Shown here in pieces: positions 35,804 through 43,851 of a stretch of DNA of 64,000 nucleotides. This stretch comes from Sphaerotilus microaerophilus (GTDB lineage Bacteria; Pseudomonadota; Gammaproteobacteria; Burkholderiales; Burkholderiaceae_C). How positions within the stretch are numbered: the stretch's first letter is position 1; the number at the start of each line of letters is the position of its first letter. Where the stretch lies: assembly GCF_023734135.1 (NCBI RefSeq), contig NZ_AP025730.1, forward strand, positions 2,976,001 to 3,040,000. The letters are read 5' to 3'. The position numbers and the translations under genes were made by a program. Below the pieces are notes generated by a model that saw only the letters and a program-made list of their open reading frames with translations, had not been told where the DNA came from and ran no database searches.

Positions 35804-36388
35804 TCACTTGGGGAAAGTCATGGAGTGCGGGCCTTGGCCCAGCTTGGGGGTGTCCTGCAGGTGCAGCGCCTCGACCTGCGCCAGGTCCTCGGACTCCTGG
35901 CTCATGGTCAGCTCGGCTTCGGTGGCCTGGCCGCTGACGGTGCGCCACAGTTGCAGCAGCAGCAGCACGGCGCTGGAGACGGCGAACACGACGCCCGAGG
36001 CATAGAAGATCGCCACCGACGCGCCGGTGACAGGGGCCTCGACCTCCCAGTTGATCCTGGCCTGTGCCAGGCTGCCAGAGAACAGCAGCCAGGTGGCGTA
36101 CAGCATCAGCGCCTGCGACAGCGCGGCCAGGACGCGCTTGGCCGCCAGCGGCACACGCGAAGTCAGCATGTCGGTGCCCAGGTGGCCATGCTCCTTGAGC
36201 GCGATGATGGCGCCCAGGAAGGTCATCCACACGAACAGCCAGCGCGAGACCTCCTCCGACACGGTGATGCCGGAGTTGAAGGCGTAGCGCATCACCACGT
36301 TGCCGAAGACGAGCACCACCATCAGCGCCAGCAGCAACGTGATGCACCACTCCAGCGCTTTGCAGTAACCATTGATCAATTTGTTCAT
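35804..36388 (-). CDS. TRAP transporter small permease, DctQ family
   Basis: A 194-residue, four-span membrane protein. NVVMRYAFNSGITVSEEVSRWLF carries the conserved arginine/glutamate helix pattern of DctQ. ATG at 36388 has GGAGAC 5 bases upstream; longer starts lack this. First gene of the leftward quinate/shikimate operon. The promoter should lie in 36389-36540, where an AT-rich block (around 36495-36520) is present. Confidence 0.9.
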   Translation of the reverse strand: MNKLINGYCKALEWCITLLLALMVVLVFGNVVMRYAFNSGITVSEEVSRWLFVWMTFLGAIIALKEHGHLGTDMLTSRVPLAAKRVLAALSQALMLYATWLLFSGSLAQARINWEVEAPVTGASVAIFYASGVVFAVSSAVLLLLQLWRTVSGQATEAELTMSQESEDLAQVEALHLQDTPKLGQGPHSMTFPK

Positions 36389-36872
36389 ACCGGTCTCCAA
36401 GGAGCAGGAGGGCCTTGACCGCCGGAGGGGGCAGGCCGGTCGGAAGGGGCCGTCAGGATGCATCGATCCGCCCGGCGAATTTTGTACGAACTGGTTAGTT
36501 TTTAATTAGGGATTAACCCGGATCAAGGCGCGGCCCCGGCGAACGGCGTCATTCGCTGTCAAGCGGGGCGCCGGCTCACTGGCCGCCGCGGGCCTTGTCG
36601 ACGGCGGTGCAGACCTCCCTGACCAGCGGTTCCCCCCGTTCAAGGGTGAATCTGCCGAGCAGGCGCATCCTCCGATCGTCCGATCGTCCGATCGGCCAGG
36701 ACTGCCTGCCGCGTCGCGGGCCACCTTGGGTTGGTAGTTGGCGGTCTCGGTGGTGTCGTCCTGCAGGATCTTGCGCTCGGTGCGCACCGGCATCCCGCGC
36801 ATGGCGGCGCGGCGGCACCTGCTCAGCCTGTGCCACTTCGGTCATGCCGGCACGGACGGGACGGACTCCCGG
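36389..36872. other. Gene-poor stretch with promoter DNA and a short tandem repeat
   Basis: No convincing gene is seen. It holds the likely promoter of the TRAP operon (AT-rich at 36495-36520, with GTACGAAC at 36485-36492) and a tandem repeat CGATCGTC x2.75 at 36673-36694. The right part should have encoded the DNA-binding half of the IclR gene that follows, but no frame there resembles one. Confidence 0.5.
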
Positions 36873-37395
36873 CGCCCAAGGGGAGACGGTCAACGTCAGC
36901 GTGCTCGACGGCCACGAGGTGGTCTACGTGGCGCGCAGCAACAGGCTGCGGGTGGGGTGCGTCGGCTTCCATGCCGGGGTGCGCATCCCCGCCCCTGTGG
37001 CGAGCCCGGGAACCTTGCTGCAGCGCACCCGGGCCGACGAGGACCTGCTCGCCTGGGTGGCCTCACGCGAGTTCGCCGGCTTCACGTCGAACACGCTGGT
37101 GGATCCGCCCGCCCTCCTGACGCAGGTGCGGGCAGTGCGCGGCCAAGCCCCCTGCGTCCTGCGCGGCGGGTTGGACGTGGGCCGGTCAGGGGTGTCGGTG
37201 GTGTTGCGCGACCGCTTTGGCGAGGCCAGGGCGACGGTGGGCATGACGGTCCAGAGCCAGGCCTGGAGCCTGGGGCAAATCGTCGCGAGGCTGGTGCCAG
37301 CCCTGCACGACACCACGCAGACCCTGCGGCCACTGATCGAGGCCGACCAAGTCGATCCCGGCCGCAGGAGGGGCGGTCAGAGTGACTGCAGATAG
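36873..37395 (+). pseudogene. IclR-family regulator remnant (effector domain only)
   Basis: From about 36873 the plus strand reads an IclR effector domain: GETVNVSVLDGHEVVYVARS, GVRIPAPVASPGTLLQ, FTSNTLVDPPALLTQVRAVR and GVSVVLRDRFGEARATVGMT. The N-terminal winged helix is absent; upstream codons in this frame are unrelated Arg/Ser-rich sequence. Several conserved positions are also altered. It ends with an 19-bp convergent overlap with the cytochrome gene. The position beside the TRAP/quinate operon suggests it was that operon's regulator. Confidence 0.65.
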
Positions 37396-38018
37396 GCCGC
37401 CACGGCCCGCATCTGGCCCGGCGTCAGGCCGGCCACTTCGGCCTTCATCAGCACCCCGTGAGGACGCAGGCTGGTGCTGAACACCTGCATCTGCCGCAGC
37501 AGGTAGCCGGCGTGCTGCCCGGCCAGGCGCGGGAAGCCGGCCGCGCCCTCGGCCTTGTCGCCGTGGCAGCTGGCGCAGGCGCGCACGCCACGCGCGGGCA
37601 TTCCCTCTTCAAACAGCCGCTGGCCGGTGCGCAGCACCGCGGGTGGGGCCTTGCTGCGCCCGGCGGGCGGTGTCTGCGCCGCGTAGTAGCCAGCCAGCGA
37701 CTGGATCGTGGCGTCGTCCAGCAATGCGGAGACGCCCCACATGTAGGCCTTGCTGTCGGTCTCGGCGCGCTGCTGGGCGCGGAAGTCCATCAGCTGGCGC
37801 GCGGTGTACTGCGCCGGCTGGCCGGCCAGCGAGGGGTAGGCGCCCGTCGTGCTGCGCCCGCCTTCGCCGTGGCAGGCGGCGCAGACGTGCACCGCGCGGC
37901 GCGCCAGGTCGCTGCCATCGGGCATGTCCTGGGCGCGGGCGGTGCCGGCCAGCGTCAAGACGGCGGCCAACGCGAGCGCGGCGCGGGCAGCCAGGGATGG
38001 AACGGTTGATCTCGTCAT
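37377..38018 (-). CDS. Dihaem cytochrome c4
   Basis: A periplasmic cytochrome of 213 residues. The signal peptide ends at ARA|QDMPD. Two haem sites are present: CAACHGEGG (about 51) and CASCHGDKA (about 157), each followed by YPSLAGQPAQY or FPRLAGQHAGY as in the two halves of cytochrome c4. It passes electrons to terminal oxidases or other periplasmic redox partners. ATG at 38018 has GGAGGA 3-4 bases upstream; a start 9 codons earlier is less likely. Confidence 0.9.
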   Translation of the reverse strand: MTRSTVPSLAARAALALAAVLTLAGTARAQDMPDGSDLARRAVHVCAACHGEGGRSTTGAYPSLAGQPAQYTARQLMDFRAQQRAETDSKAYMWGVSALLDDATIQSLAGYYAAQTPPAGRSKAPPAVLRTGQRLFEEGMPARGVRACASCHGDKAEGAAGFPRLAGQHAGYLLRQMQVFSTSLRPHGVLMKAEVAGLTPGQMRAVAAYLQSL

Positions 38019-38266
38019 GTCTCCTCCAAAGCCTTGCCAGCGCACAGGCGCCGGACAACGGCAGCGACAAGCAAGACCGGGGCCGCCGCCAACGACGGGG
38101 CAGTCAGGGAGGAAAACCGATGGATATCAAGTCAGGCCGGCCAGCAGCGGGCCAGCCTGTGCCGGCGGCGCAACAGGCTGTCACGCGGGTCGGGGACGCC
38201 CGGTCTTTCCCCGGCGGCCAACAAGTCACCTGCCGGTAGGCCATGCAGGCCGGCACCCCGGCCCGT

Positions 38267-38548
38267 TCACCGCTGCGTGCTGGACAGGCCCTGCGGCAAC
38301 AGGATCACCGTGGTGTCAAGGACGTCGCCCTTGCGCTGCTCAAACCGCCACTGACCCGTGCTGTGCCAGGTCACGCAATCCTCACCCGGGGTGGTGTTGG
38401 GGATCGGAAAGCTCGTGCAGTAGGAATCGCCAACCACCCGCGCGGTCCCGGCCAGCTTCTCCGCCCAGCCGTTGGGGCAGCGAATGAAAAGCACGCGCCC
38501 TGTACCCTGCGCGGCGTTCAGGAGGGTGCATTGACTGGCCTTGTGCAC
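38267..38548 (-). CDS. Small hypothetical protein, perhaps a gene fragment
   Basis: A 93-residue frame from a GTG at 38548. It contains four Cys and reads like ordinary coding sequence (RVLFIRCPNGWAEKLAGTAR, TWHSTGQWRFEQRKGD, TTVILLPQGLSS), ending in QR. The frame remains open upstream to 38593 with equally protein-like SWLDGKFSYAGVHKAS, then hits an in-frame stop, so it may be the C-terminal remnant of a larger flagellar/pilus-type or periplasmic protein. No family recognised. Confidence 0.4.
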   Translation of the reverse strand: MHKASQCTLLNAAQGTGRVLFIRCPNGWAEKLAGTARVVGDSYCTSFPIPNTTPGEDCVTWHSTGQWRFEQRKGDVLDTTVILLPQGLSSTQR

Positions 38549-38812
38549 ACCGGCGTAGCTGAACTTGCCATCCAGCCACGACTGAAATTGACTCTACGCC
38601 AGGGAACGAATGGCCCGTTGACAGCTATCAACCCGCTGCCTCTCACGGGAGAGGCGGTGGGCTGGACCGGCTTGGCGCGTGCGATACCCACCTACCGACT
38701 TACCGACCTCCAGACCCCCGGCCCGTCGGCTCGCCTGCTCCCCCGTCCGGGACGGTCGCGAGGCAGGAACCGCCGGCAGAATCCCTGCCGTCCCGCTGAT
38801 GAGTGCGCCCGC

Positions 38813-39406
38813 ATGCCTGCCACCCCGAGCCTGCCGAGTTCTGCCGAAACGACCCGTCCAGGAGCGGCAGACGCCATCCGCGCCGTCGTGCGTGCACTGC
38901 GCCTGCTGCGGTTGATGAACGAGCGGCCGGTGTGGACGCTGCACGAACTGCACCAGGCGAGCACCCTGCCCAAGGCGACGCTGTCGCGCCTGCTGGCCAC
39001 GCTGCGGCTGGAGGGCTACGTGGCGGCGGAGGCCACGCCAGGGCTGTACCGGCTGGCCGGCAAGGTGCGCGAGCTGGATGGCGGCTACACCGAGGGCAGT
39101 CGGCTGGTGGACGCGGGGCGACCGATCCTGCTGCAGGTCACGCGGGAGATCAAGTGGCCGCTGGCGCTGGCAACGCTGGACGTGGACGCAATGGTGGTGC
39201 GTTTCTCGTCGATGCCCTACAGCCCGCTGGCGGTGCACACCACCACGCTGGCGGTGCCGGTGTGCGTGGCCGGGGAGGCGGTGGCGGCGCTGTCGATGAC
39301 CACTTTCGGCCGCTCGATGACCGCCGCGGTGGTGGAGCGGCACCGGCCGATCCTGGCCGAGACAGCCCAGGCAATCGCGGCGGCATTCAGCGCGGACGGG
39401 AGCTGA
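38813..39406 (+). CDS. IclR-family regulator with shortened effector domain
   Basis: A 197-residue regulator; family members are about 250-270. The winged helix is intact (RAVVRALRLLRLMNERPVWT, STLPKATLSRLLATLRLEGY). The effector domain begins normally (REIKWPLALATLDVDAMVVR) but after MPYSPLAVHTT it jumps to the C-terminal strand TLAVPVCVAGEAVAALSMTTF. About 60 residues that form much of the ligand pocket appear to be deleted in frame. It may have lost ligand response or be a decaying gene. It lies 100 bp upstream of the aldolase gene and resembles MhpR-type IclR proteins, so aromatic catabolism was its likely target. Confidence 0.75.
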   Translation: MPATPSLPSSAETTRPGAADAIRAVVRALRLLRLMNERPVWTLHELHQASTLPKATLSRLLATLRLEGYVAAEATPGLYRLAGKVRELDGGYTEGSRLVDAGRPILLQVTREIKWPLALATLDVDAMVVRFSSMPYSPLAVHTTTLAVPVCVAGEAVAALSMTTFGRSMTAAVVERHRPILAETAQAIAAAFSADGS

Positions 39407-39509
39407 ATCGCGCAGCAGCGCATTCCGCCAGCCGGAATCCGGCGCCGCTGCGCTGGTCGCCACGGACTGACGGTCGGACACTGGGCCGTCACCCTTCGAC
39501 GCCCCAGTG

Positions 39510-40271
39510 ATGACGCCTTTCACCCCATTCACGCCGTTCCAACTCCCCTTGGACCGGCGCACGGTCGCCACCTTCGTCAAGACCGACAGCCCGCAGGTGG
39601 TCGAGGTGCTGGGCCTGTGCGGCCTGGACTACGTGGTGCTGGACGCGGAGCACGCGCCCTTCGACCGCCAGACGATGGACCGCATGGTCTTCGCCGCCCG
39701 CGCGGTGGGGATGCCGATGCTGGTGCGCGTGCCCGACCACCGCGACGCGACGATCCTGTCGGTGCTGGACCTGGGCGCGCACGGCATCGTCGTGCCGCAC
39801 GTGGACTCGGCGGCTGACGCAGTCAATGTGGTCAGCGCCACTCGCTTCATCGGCGGGCGGCGCGGCATGTCGCTGTCGGCGCGCTTTGGCGGCTACGGCA
39901 CCCGCAGCCGGGCCGAGGCGGTGGCCGAGGCCGACCGCACGCTCATCGTCTGCCAGATCGAGAGCGCTGCCGCGGTGGAGGTGGTGGCCGAGATCGCCGC
40001 TGTGCCGGGCATCGGTGGCCTGCTCATCGGCCGGGCCGACCTGGCGATGTCGATGGGTGTGGACGGCCCGCGCCACCCGCAGGTGCTGGCCGCCGTGGAT
40101 CGGGTGCTCGCGGTGGCCCGGGCCCAGCGCCTGCCCGTCGTGATGGCCGTGGGAGCCGATGCGGAGGTGGCCGAGTTCGCCGCCCTCGGGGCGCAGTCCT
40201 TCATCGTCGGCTCGGACCAGTCGCTGCTGCGCCAAGCCGCGAGCCGGCTGCCCGGGCTGTTGCCCGGCTGA
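39510..40271 (+). CDS. HpcH/HpaI aldolase family protein
   Basis: A class II aldolase of 253 residues. The fold signatures are VEVLGLCGLDYVVLDAEHAP (base His and metal Glu region), IVPHVDSAADAVNVV, ICQIESAAAVEVV and GLLIGRADLAMSMG. These enzymes split 4-hydroxy-2-oxo acids to pyruvate plus an aldehyde, the final step of meta-cleavage routes. ATG 39510 is adjacent to an alternative GTG 39507. First of four rightward genes ending in the extradiol dioxygenase. Confidence 0.87.
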   Translation: MTPFTPFTPFQLPLDRRTVATFVKTDSPQVVEVLGLCGLDYVVLDAEHAPFDRQTMDRMVFAARAVGMPMLVRVPDHRDATILSVLDLGAHGIVVPHVDSAADAVNVVSATRFIGGRRGMSLSARFGGYGTRSRAEAVAEADRTLIVCQIESAAAVEVVAEIAAVPGIGGLLIGRADLAMSMGVDGPRHPQVLAAVDRVLAVARAQRLPVVMAVGADAEVAEFAALGAQSFIVGSDQSLLRQAASRLPGLLPG

Positions 40272-40303
40272 GTTCCGATTCTTGGCCATCCCTTCAGACC
40301 ACC

Positions 40304-41155
40304 ATGAACGCCCCTGCCCGCAACGTCTCCGTTGCCGATCACTCGGTCGATCCGCCCACCCTGCGCGAGGCCGATGGCGCGCCCACCTGGGTGACCCGCG
40401 CCAGCCACCTGGTGACGGCCATCACCCAGGCTGCGGCCGGCACCCGGCTGGTCGTGGAGGCCAACCCGGACGAGTCCCTGGTGCTCCTGCCGGACTGCGG
40501 CGCGCGGGTCACCACCGCCGCCGGCAGCCAGACCGTGCCGGCCAACCGCCTGCTGATCCTGCCGCCGGGCGACAGCACGCTGGAGCTGCTCGGCCCCGGC
40601 TGGGTGCTGCGCGCCTTCACGACGCGGCAGCGAGCGCTGGCGGCGCAGGCGGTGAACGCAGCGGACTTCGCCGAGCCGCACGCCGATGTGGCGCCGCTGC
40701 GGGACTGGCCGGTGCCGGTGGATGGCTGGAAGCTGCGTGTCTACGACCTGGACGCTGCGCTGGCGGATGGCGAGAAGACGCGGGTGTTCCGAAGCGCCAA
40801 CCTGATGATCAACATCCTGCGTGAACGGCAGGAAGCGCGCGACGTGCGGGCGCTGTCACCGCACTCGCACAGCGACTTCGAGCAGGCCTCGGTGACGCTG
40901 CGCGGCGTGCACCTGCACCACCTGCGCTGGCCCTGGACGCCGGACATGACCACCTGGCGAGACGACACGGCGCTGCAGGTGGGCGCGCCCTCGGTGACCG
41001 TGATTCCGCCGACCGTGGTGCACACCACCCGCAACCTGGGCGCCGGCCCGGCGCTGCTGATCGACCTGTTCGCCCCGCCGCGGCTGGACTTCTCGCTGCG
41101 AGCGGGCATGGTGCGCAATGCCGACGAGTACCCGATGCCGGGGAGTGCCGCATGA
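40304..41155 (+). CDS. Cupin-like hypothetical protein of the aromatic cluster
   Basis: A 283-residue protein predicted to be all-beta with two cupin-like halves. The second half has LSPHSHSDFEQASVTLRGVH and PPTVVHTTRNLG, with His/Asp/Glu/Gln and a late His arranged like a cupin metal site; the first half (ESLVLLPDCGARV, LLILPPGDSTLELL) lacks metal ligands. It overlaps the next gene by four bases (ATGA). Role unknown: an isomerase or dioxygenase helper of the pathway is plausible. Confidence 0.7.
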   Translation: MNAPARNVSVADHSVDPPTLREADGAPTWVTRASHLVTAITQAAAGTRLVVEANPDESLVLLPDCGARVTTAAGSQTVPANRLLILPPGDSTLELLGPGWVLRAFTTRQRALAAQAVNAADFAEPHADVAPLRDWPVPVDGWKLRVYDLDAALADGEKTRVFRSANLMINILRERQEARDVRALSPHSHSDFEQASVTLRGVHLHHLRWPWTPDMTTWRDDTALQVGAPSVTVIPPTVVHTTRNLGAGPALLIDLFAPPRLDFSLRAGMVRNADEYPMPGSAA

Positions 41156-41640
41156 GCCTGGATCTGAACCTGAGTCTGGACGATCGTCTTCAGCGGGCGC
41201 TGATCCGCAGCGAGATCGAGACGCTGAACGCCGAATTCGCCTTCCTGATCGACCACGACCGCTCGGACGAGGTGCCCGAGCTCTTCACCGAGGACGGCAG
41301 CTACGGCCGTGAGGGGGGAGGACGCAGCACCGGCCGGGATGCGTTGCGCACGGTCTATGCGATGCGTGCGGCCCGCGGGATGCGCACCGCGCGGCACCTG
41401 TTCACCAACCTGCGGCTGGAGTTCGTCAGCGAGCGCGAGGTGCACGGCCACACCATCCTGCTGCTCTACGCGGAGGACGGCCCGCCACCGCACCCGGCCG
41501 AGGCCAACCTGGTGTCCGACTACCGGGACGTCTACCGCCTGGGCGACGACGACCGCTGGCGCTATGCCTCGCGCACCGTGACGCACCAGTTCAAGCACCC
41601 GGGCAACAAGCCCATCGTGCTGCCGCTGGGCCAAGCTTGA
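41152..41640 (+). CDS. NTF2/SnoaL-like domain protein
   Basis: A 162-residue alpha+beta-barrel protein of the nuclear transport factor 2-like superfamily (IETLNAEFAFLIDHDRSDEV, ELFTEDGSYG, TARHLFTNLRLEFV, WRYASRTVTHQF). Members include small dioxygenase beta subunits, isomerases and dehydratases. The four-base ATGA overlap with the cupin-like gene implies translational coupling. In an aromatic-degradation cluster it may isomerise or dehydrate a ring-cleavage intermediate. Confidence 0.78.
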   Translation: MSLDLNLSLDDRLQRALIRSEIETLNAEFAFLIDHDRSDEVPELFTEDGSYGREGGGRSTGRDALRTVYAMRAARGMRTARHLFTNLRLEFVSEREVHGHTILLLYAEDGPPPHPAEANLVSDYRDVYRLGDDDRWRYASRTVTHQFKHPGNKPIVLPLGQA

Positions 41641-41656
41641 CCCGATTGGAATCCTC

Positions 41657-42676
41657 ATGACAACGAACACCCCCACCACCGCCGCACCGGCGATGTTCGG
41701 CTGCGTCTCGCACTCGCCGCTGATCGCCATCCGCCCGAAGGCCCCCCCGCAGGAGCCGGAGATCCTGGCGCACTGCGAGGCCTTCCGCGCGCAGGTGGAG
41801 GCTTTCCGGCCCGACCGCCTCCTCTTCTTCACCAACAACCACTTTGCCGGCTTCCACTACGCCAACATGCCGGCCTACTGCGTGGGCACGGCCGCGCAGG
41901 CGGTGCCCGACCTGGGCGGCGCAGCCGGCGAGATCCCGGTGCCCTCGGCCGACGCCATCGCGCTGATCGAGCACCTGCGCCGTGAGGGCTTCGACCCCGG
42001 CATTTCCTACAAGATGAGCGTGGACCATGCGGTGTCCCAGCCGCTGTTGCGGCTGATCGGCGCGATCGACCGCTACCCGCTGATCCCCGTGTTCATCAGC
42101 GTTTTCACGCCGCCGCTGATGCGCTTCAGGCGCAGCCGGCTGATCGGCGAGGCGGTGGGCCGCTGGATCGCCGCCGGTGCCGCTGCCGGTACGCGCACGC
42201 TCATCATGGGCTCGGGCGGCATCTCGCACCACCCGGTGCGCTACTTCCCGCTCATGGGCACCGCCGAGCCGCGCGTGCACGGCTACCAGCTGGAGGGCGA
42301 GCGCGGCGGCACGATGACCGACGAGCAGTGGTTCACCCGCTTTGCCGACATGCACATCGAAGGCGCCGAGATGGTGCTGGACGGGCGGCGCACCGCCAAG
42401 GACATGCGCTTCAACGAGGCCTTCGACCGCGACTTCCTGGATCGCCTATGCGCGGGCGACCTCGCCAGCATGGACGACTGGGACCCGGCCGAGCTGGTGG
42501 CGAAGGCCGGCGTCGGTGCCCTGGAACTGCACCTGTGGATCGCCGCGATGGCCGCTTATCGCACGGTGGCTGGCGCCACGGGCAGCGAAGCGGCCGAATC
42601 GTCCCTGGTGCGCTACTACGCCGCGACGCCGGAGTACGGCACCGCCTACGGCATGGTGTATGGCCTGATGACCTGA
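41657..42676 (+). CDS. Class III extradiol ring-cleavage dioxygenase (MhpB/LigB-like)
   Basis: A 339-residue enzyme of the LigB superfamily, closest in layout to 2,3-dihydroxyphenylpropionate 1,2-dioxygenase. Iron/catalytic positions appear in CVSHSPLI, FTNNHFAGFHYANMPAYCVG, MSVDHAVSQPL (catalytic His) and MGSGGISHHPV. It opens a catechol ring next to one hydroxyl. Follows the NTF2-like gene by 16 bp. The substrate may be a 3-substituted catechol produced by the MhpA-like hydroxylase of this region. Confidence 0.85.
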   Translation: MTTNTPTTAAPAMFGCVSHSPLIAIRPKAPPQEPEILAHCEAFRAQVEAFRPDRLLFFTNNHFAGFHYANMPAYCVGTAAQAVPDLGGAAGEIPVPSADAIALIEHLRREGFDPGISYKMSVDHAVSQPLLRLIGAIDRYPLIPVFISVFTPPLMRFRRSRLIGEAVGRWIAAGAAAGTRTLIMGSGGISHHPVRYFPLMGTAEPRVHGYQLEGERGGTMTDEQWFTRFADMHIEGAEMVLDGRRTAKDMRFNEAFDRDFLDRLCAGDLASMDDWDPAELVAKAGVGALELHLWIAAMAAYRTVAGATGSEAAESSLVRYYAATPEYGTAYGMVYGLMT

Positions 42677-42822
42677 TGCCGAAGATGGTGCAAGCTGCGC
42701 CGTGGCCTGCGTAGTGTCGGTTTGTCCGACTGACCGTCCGTGCATCCGATGCCGCCGCCACTGTGTCCGACCTGCACACCCCCCCTTCTTTATTTCCCAC
42801 ACCCGAACGAGGAGACCGCCCC

Positions 42823-43812
42823 ATGAAGACCCTTCGACCCAACCGCCGTACCGCGCTGCTGGCGCTGATGGCGGCCGCTGGTGCCGCCACGACCGGCCCC
42901 GCTGCCGCGCAGGAGTACCCCAGCAAGCCGCTGAAGATCATCGCGCCGTTCCCCGCCGGCACCGGGCCGGACGCGAACACGCGTGAGATCGCGGCCGAAC
43001 TGGCCAAGGTGCTGGGCCAATCGGTGGTGGTGGAGAACAAGCCGGGCGCGTCGACCACCATCGGCATGGCCGCCGGGGCCGCCGCCGCACCGGATGGCTA
43101 CACGCTGGTGATGGGCTCCACCACTTCGATGTCGGTGGTGCCGCACCTGTACAACAAGGTGCCGTACCGGCATGACAAGGACTTCGTGCCCATCAGCGTC
43201 GTCGGCCTGCTCAACACGGCGCTGACCGCCAATGTCGGCGTCAAGGAAAACACCGCCAAGGAGCTGATCGCCCGCCTCAAGACCAACCCTGACGCGGTGG
43301 TGGCCGGCACGCAGGGCGTGGGCAGCTACTCGCATCTGGCGGGCGAGTGGTTTGCCGCCGGGGCCGGGCTGAAGATGCGTTTCATCCCCTATGCCACCAC
43401 CAGCCCGTACACCGACCTGATCGGCGGGCAGGTGCAGGTGATCTTCGACGCGCTGCCGGCGGCCATCGGCAACGTGCGCGCCGGCAAGCTCAAGATCCTG
43501 GCGCTGACCGGCAAGGCACGGCACCCGAAGTTCCCGGACGTGCCCACCTTCGCCGAGGCCGGCATCACGAACTACAGCCCCACCGCCTGGATCGGCCTGT
43601 TCGCCCCGGCCGGCACACCCAAGCCGGTGGTCGACAAGCTGGCCGACGCGATGCAGAAGGCCGCCAGCCAGAACCCGGCGCTGATCGAGAAGTGGCAGTC
43701 CTACGGCGGCGAGCTCAAGGCGATGACCCCCGAGGCCTTCGCCGCCTTCCTGAAGGAAGACAACGCGCTCTGGGGCCAGGCCATCAGCCGCGCGGGCATC
43801 AAGCTGGATTGA
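42823..43812 (+). CDS. Bug-family (tripartite tricarboxylate type) substrate-binding protein
   Basis: A periplasmic binding protein of 329 residues. N-terminal RRTALLALMAAAGAATT looks like a signal peptide (Ala-X-Ala before QEYPSKP). Typical Bug strands are PLKIIAPFPAGTGPDANTR, VVVENKPGASTTIG and GSYSHLAGEWFA. GAGGAG lies about 9 bases before the ATG at 42823. No TctA/TctB membrane genes are in the window, so it is one of the orphan Bug proteins common in Burkholderiales. Ligand is probably an aromatic acid or a carboxylate of this pathway. Confidence 0.9.
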   Translation: MKTLRPNRRTALLALMAAAGAATTGPAAAQEYPSKPLKIIAPFPAGTGPDANTREIAAELAKVLGQSVVVENKPGASTTIGMAAGAAAAPDGYTLVMGSTTSMSVVPHLYNKVPYRHDKDFVPISVVGLLNTALTANVGVKENTAKELIARLKTNPDAVVAGTQGVGSYSHLAGEWFAAGAGLKMRFIPYATTSPYTDLIGGQVQVIFDALPAAIGNVRAGKLKILALTGKARHPKFPDVPTFAEAGITNYSPTAWIGLFAPAGTPKPVVDKLADAMQKAASQNPALIEKWQSYGGELKAMTPEAFAAFLKEDNALWGQAISRAGIKLD

Positions 43813-43851
43813 TCGGGGCGGCCTCGGCCGCGGGCGGCGCCCCGGCCGGGA

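Noticed and set aside
36576..36893. Minus-strand frame ending in GRFTLERGEPLVREVCTAVD
   Set aside because: The end reads plausibly, but there is no start region or family match and it overlaps degenerate DNA; kept as unassigned.
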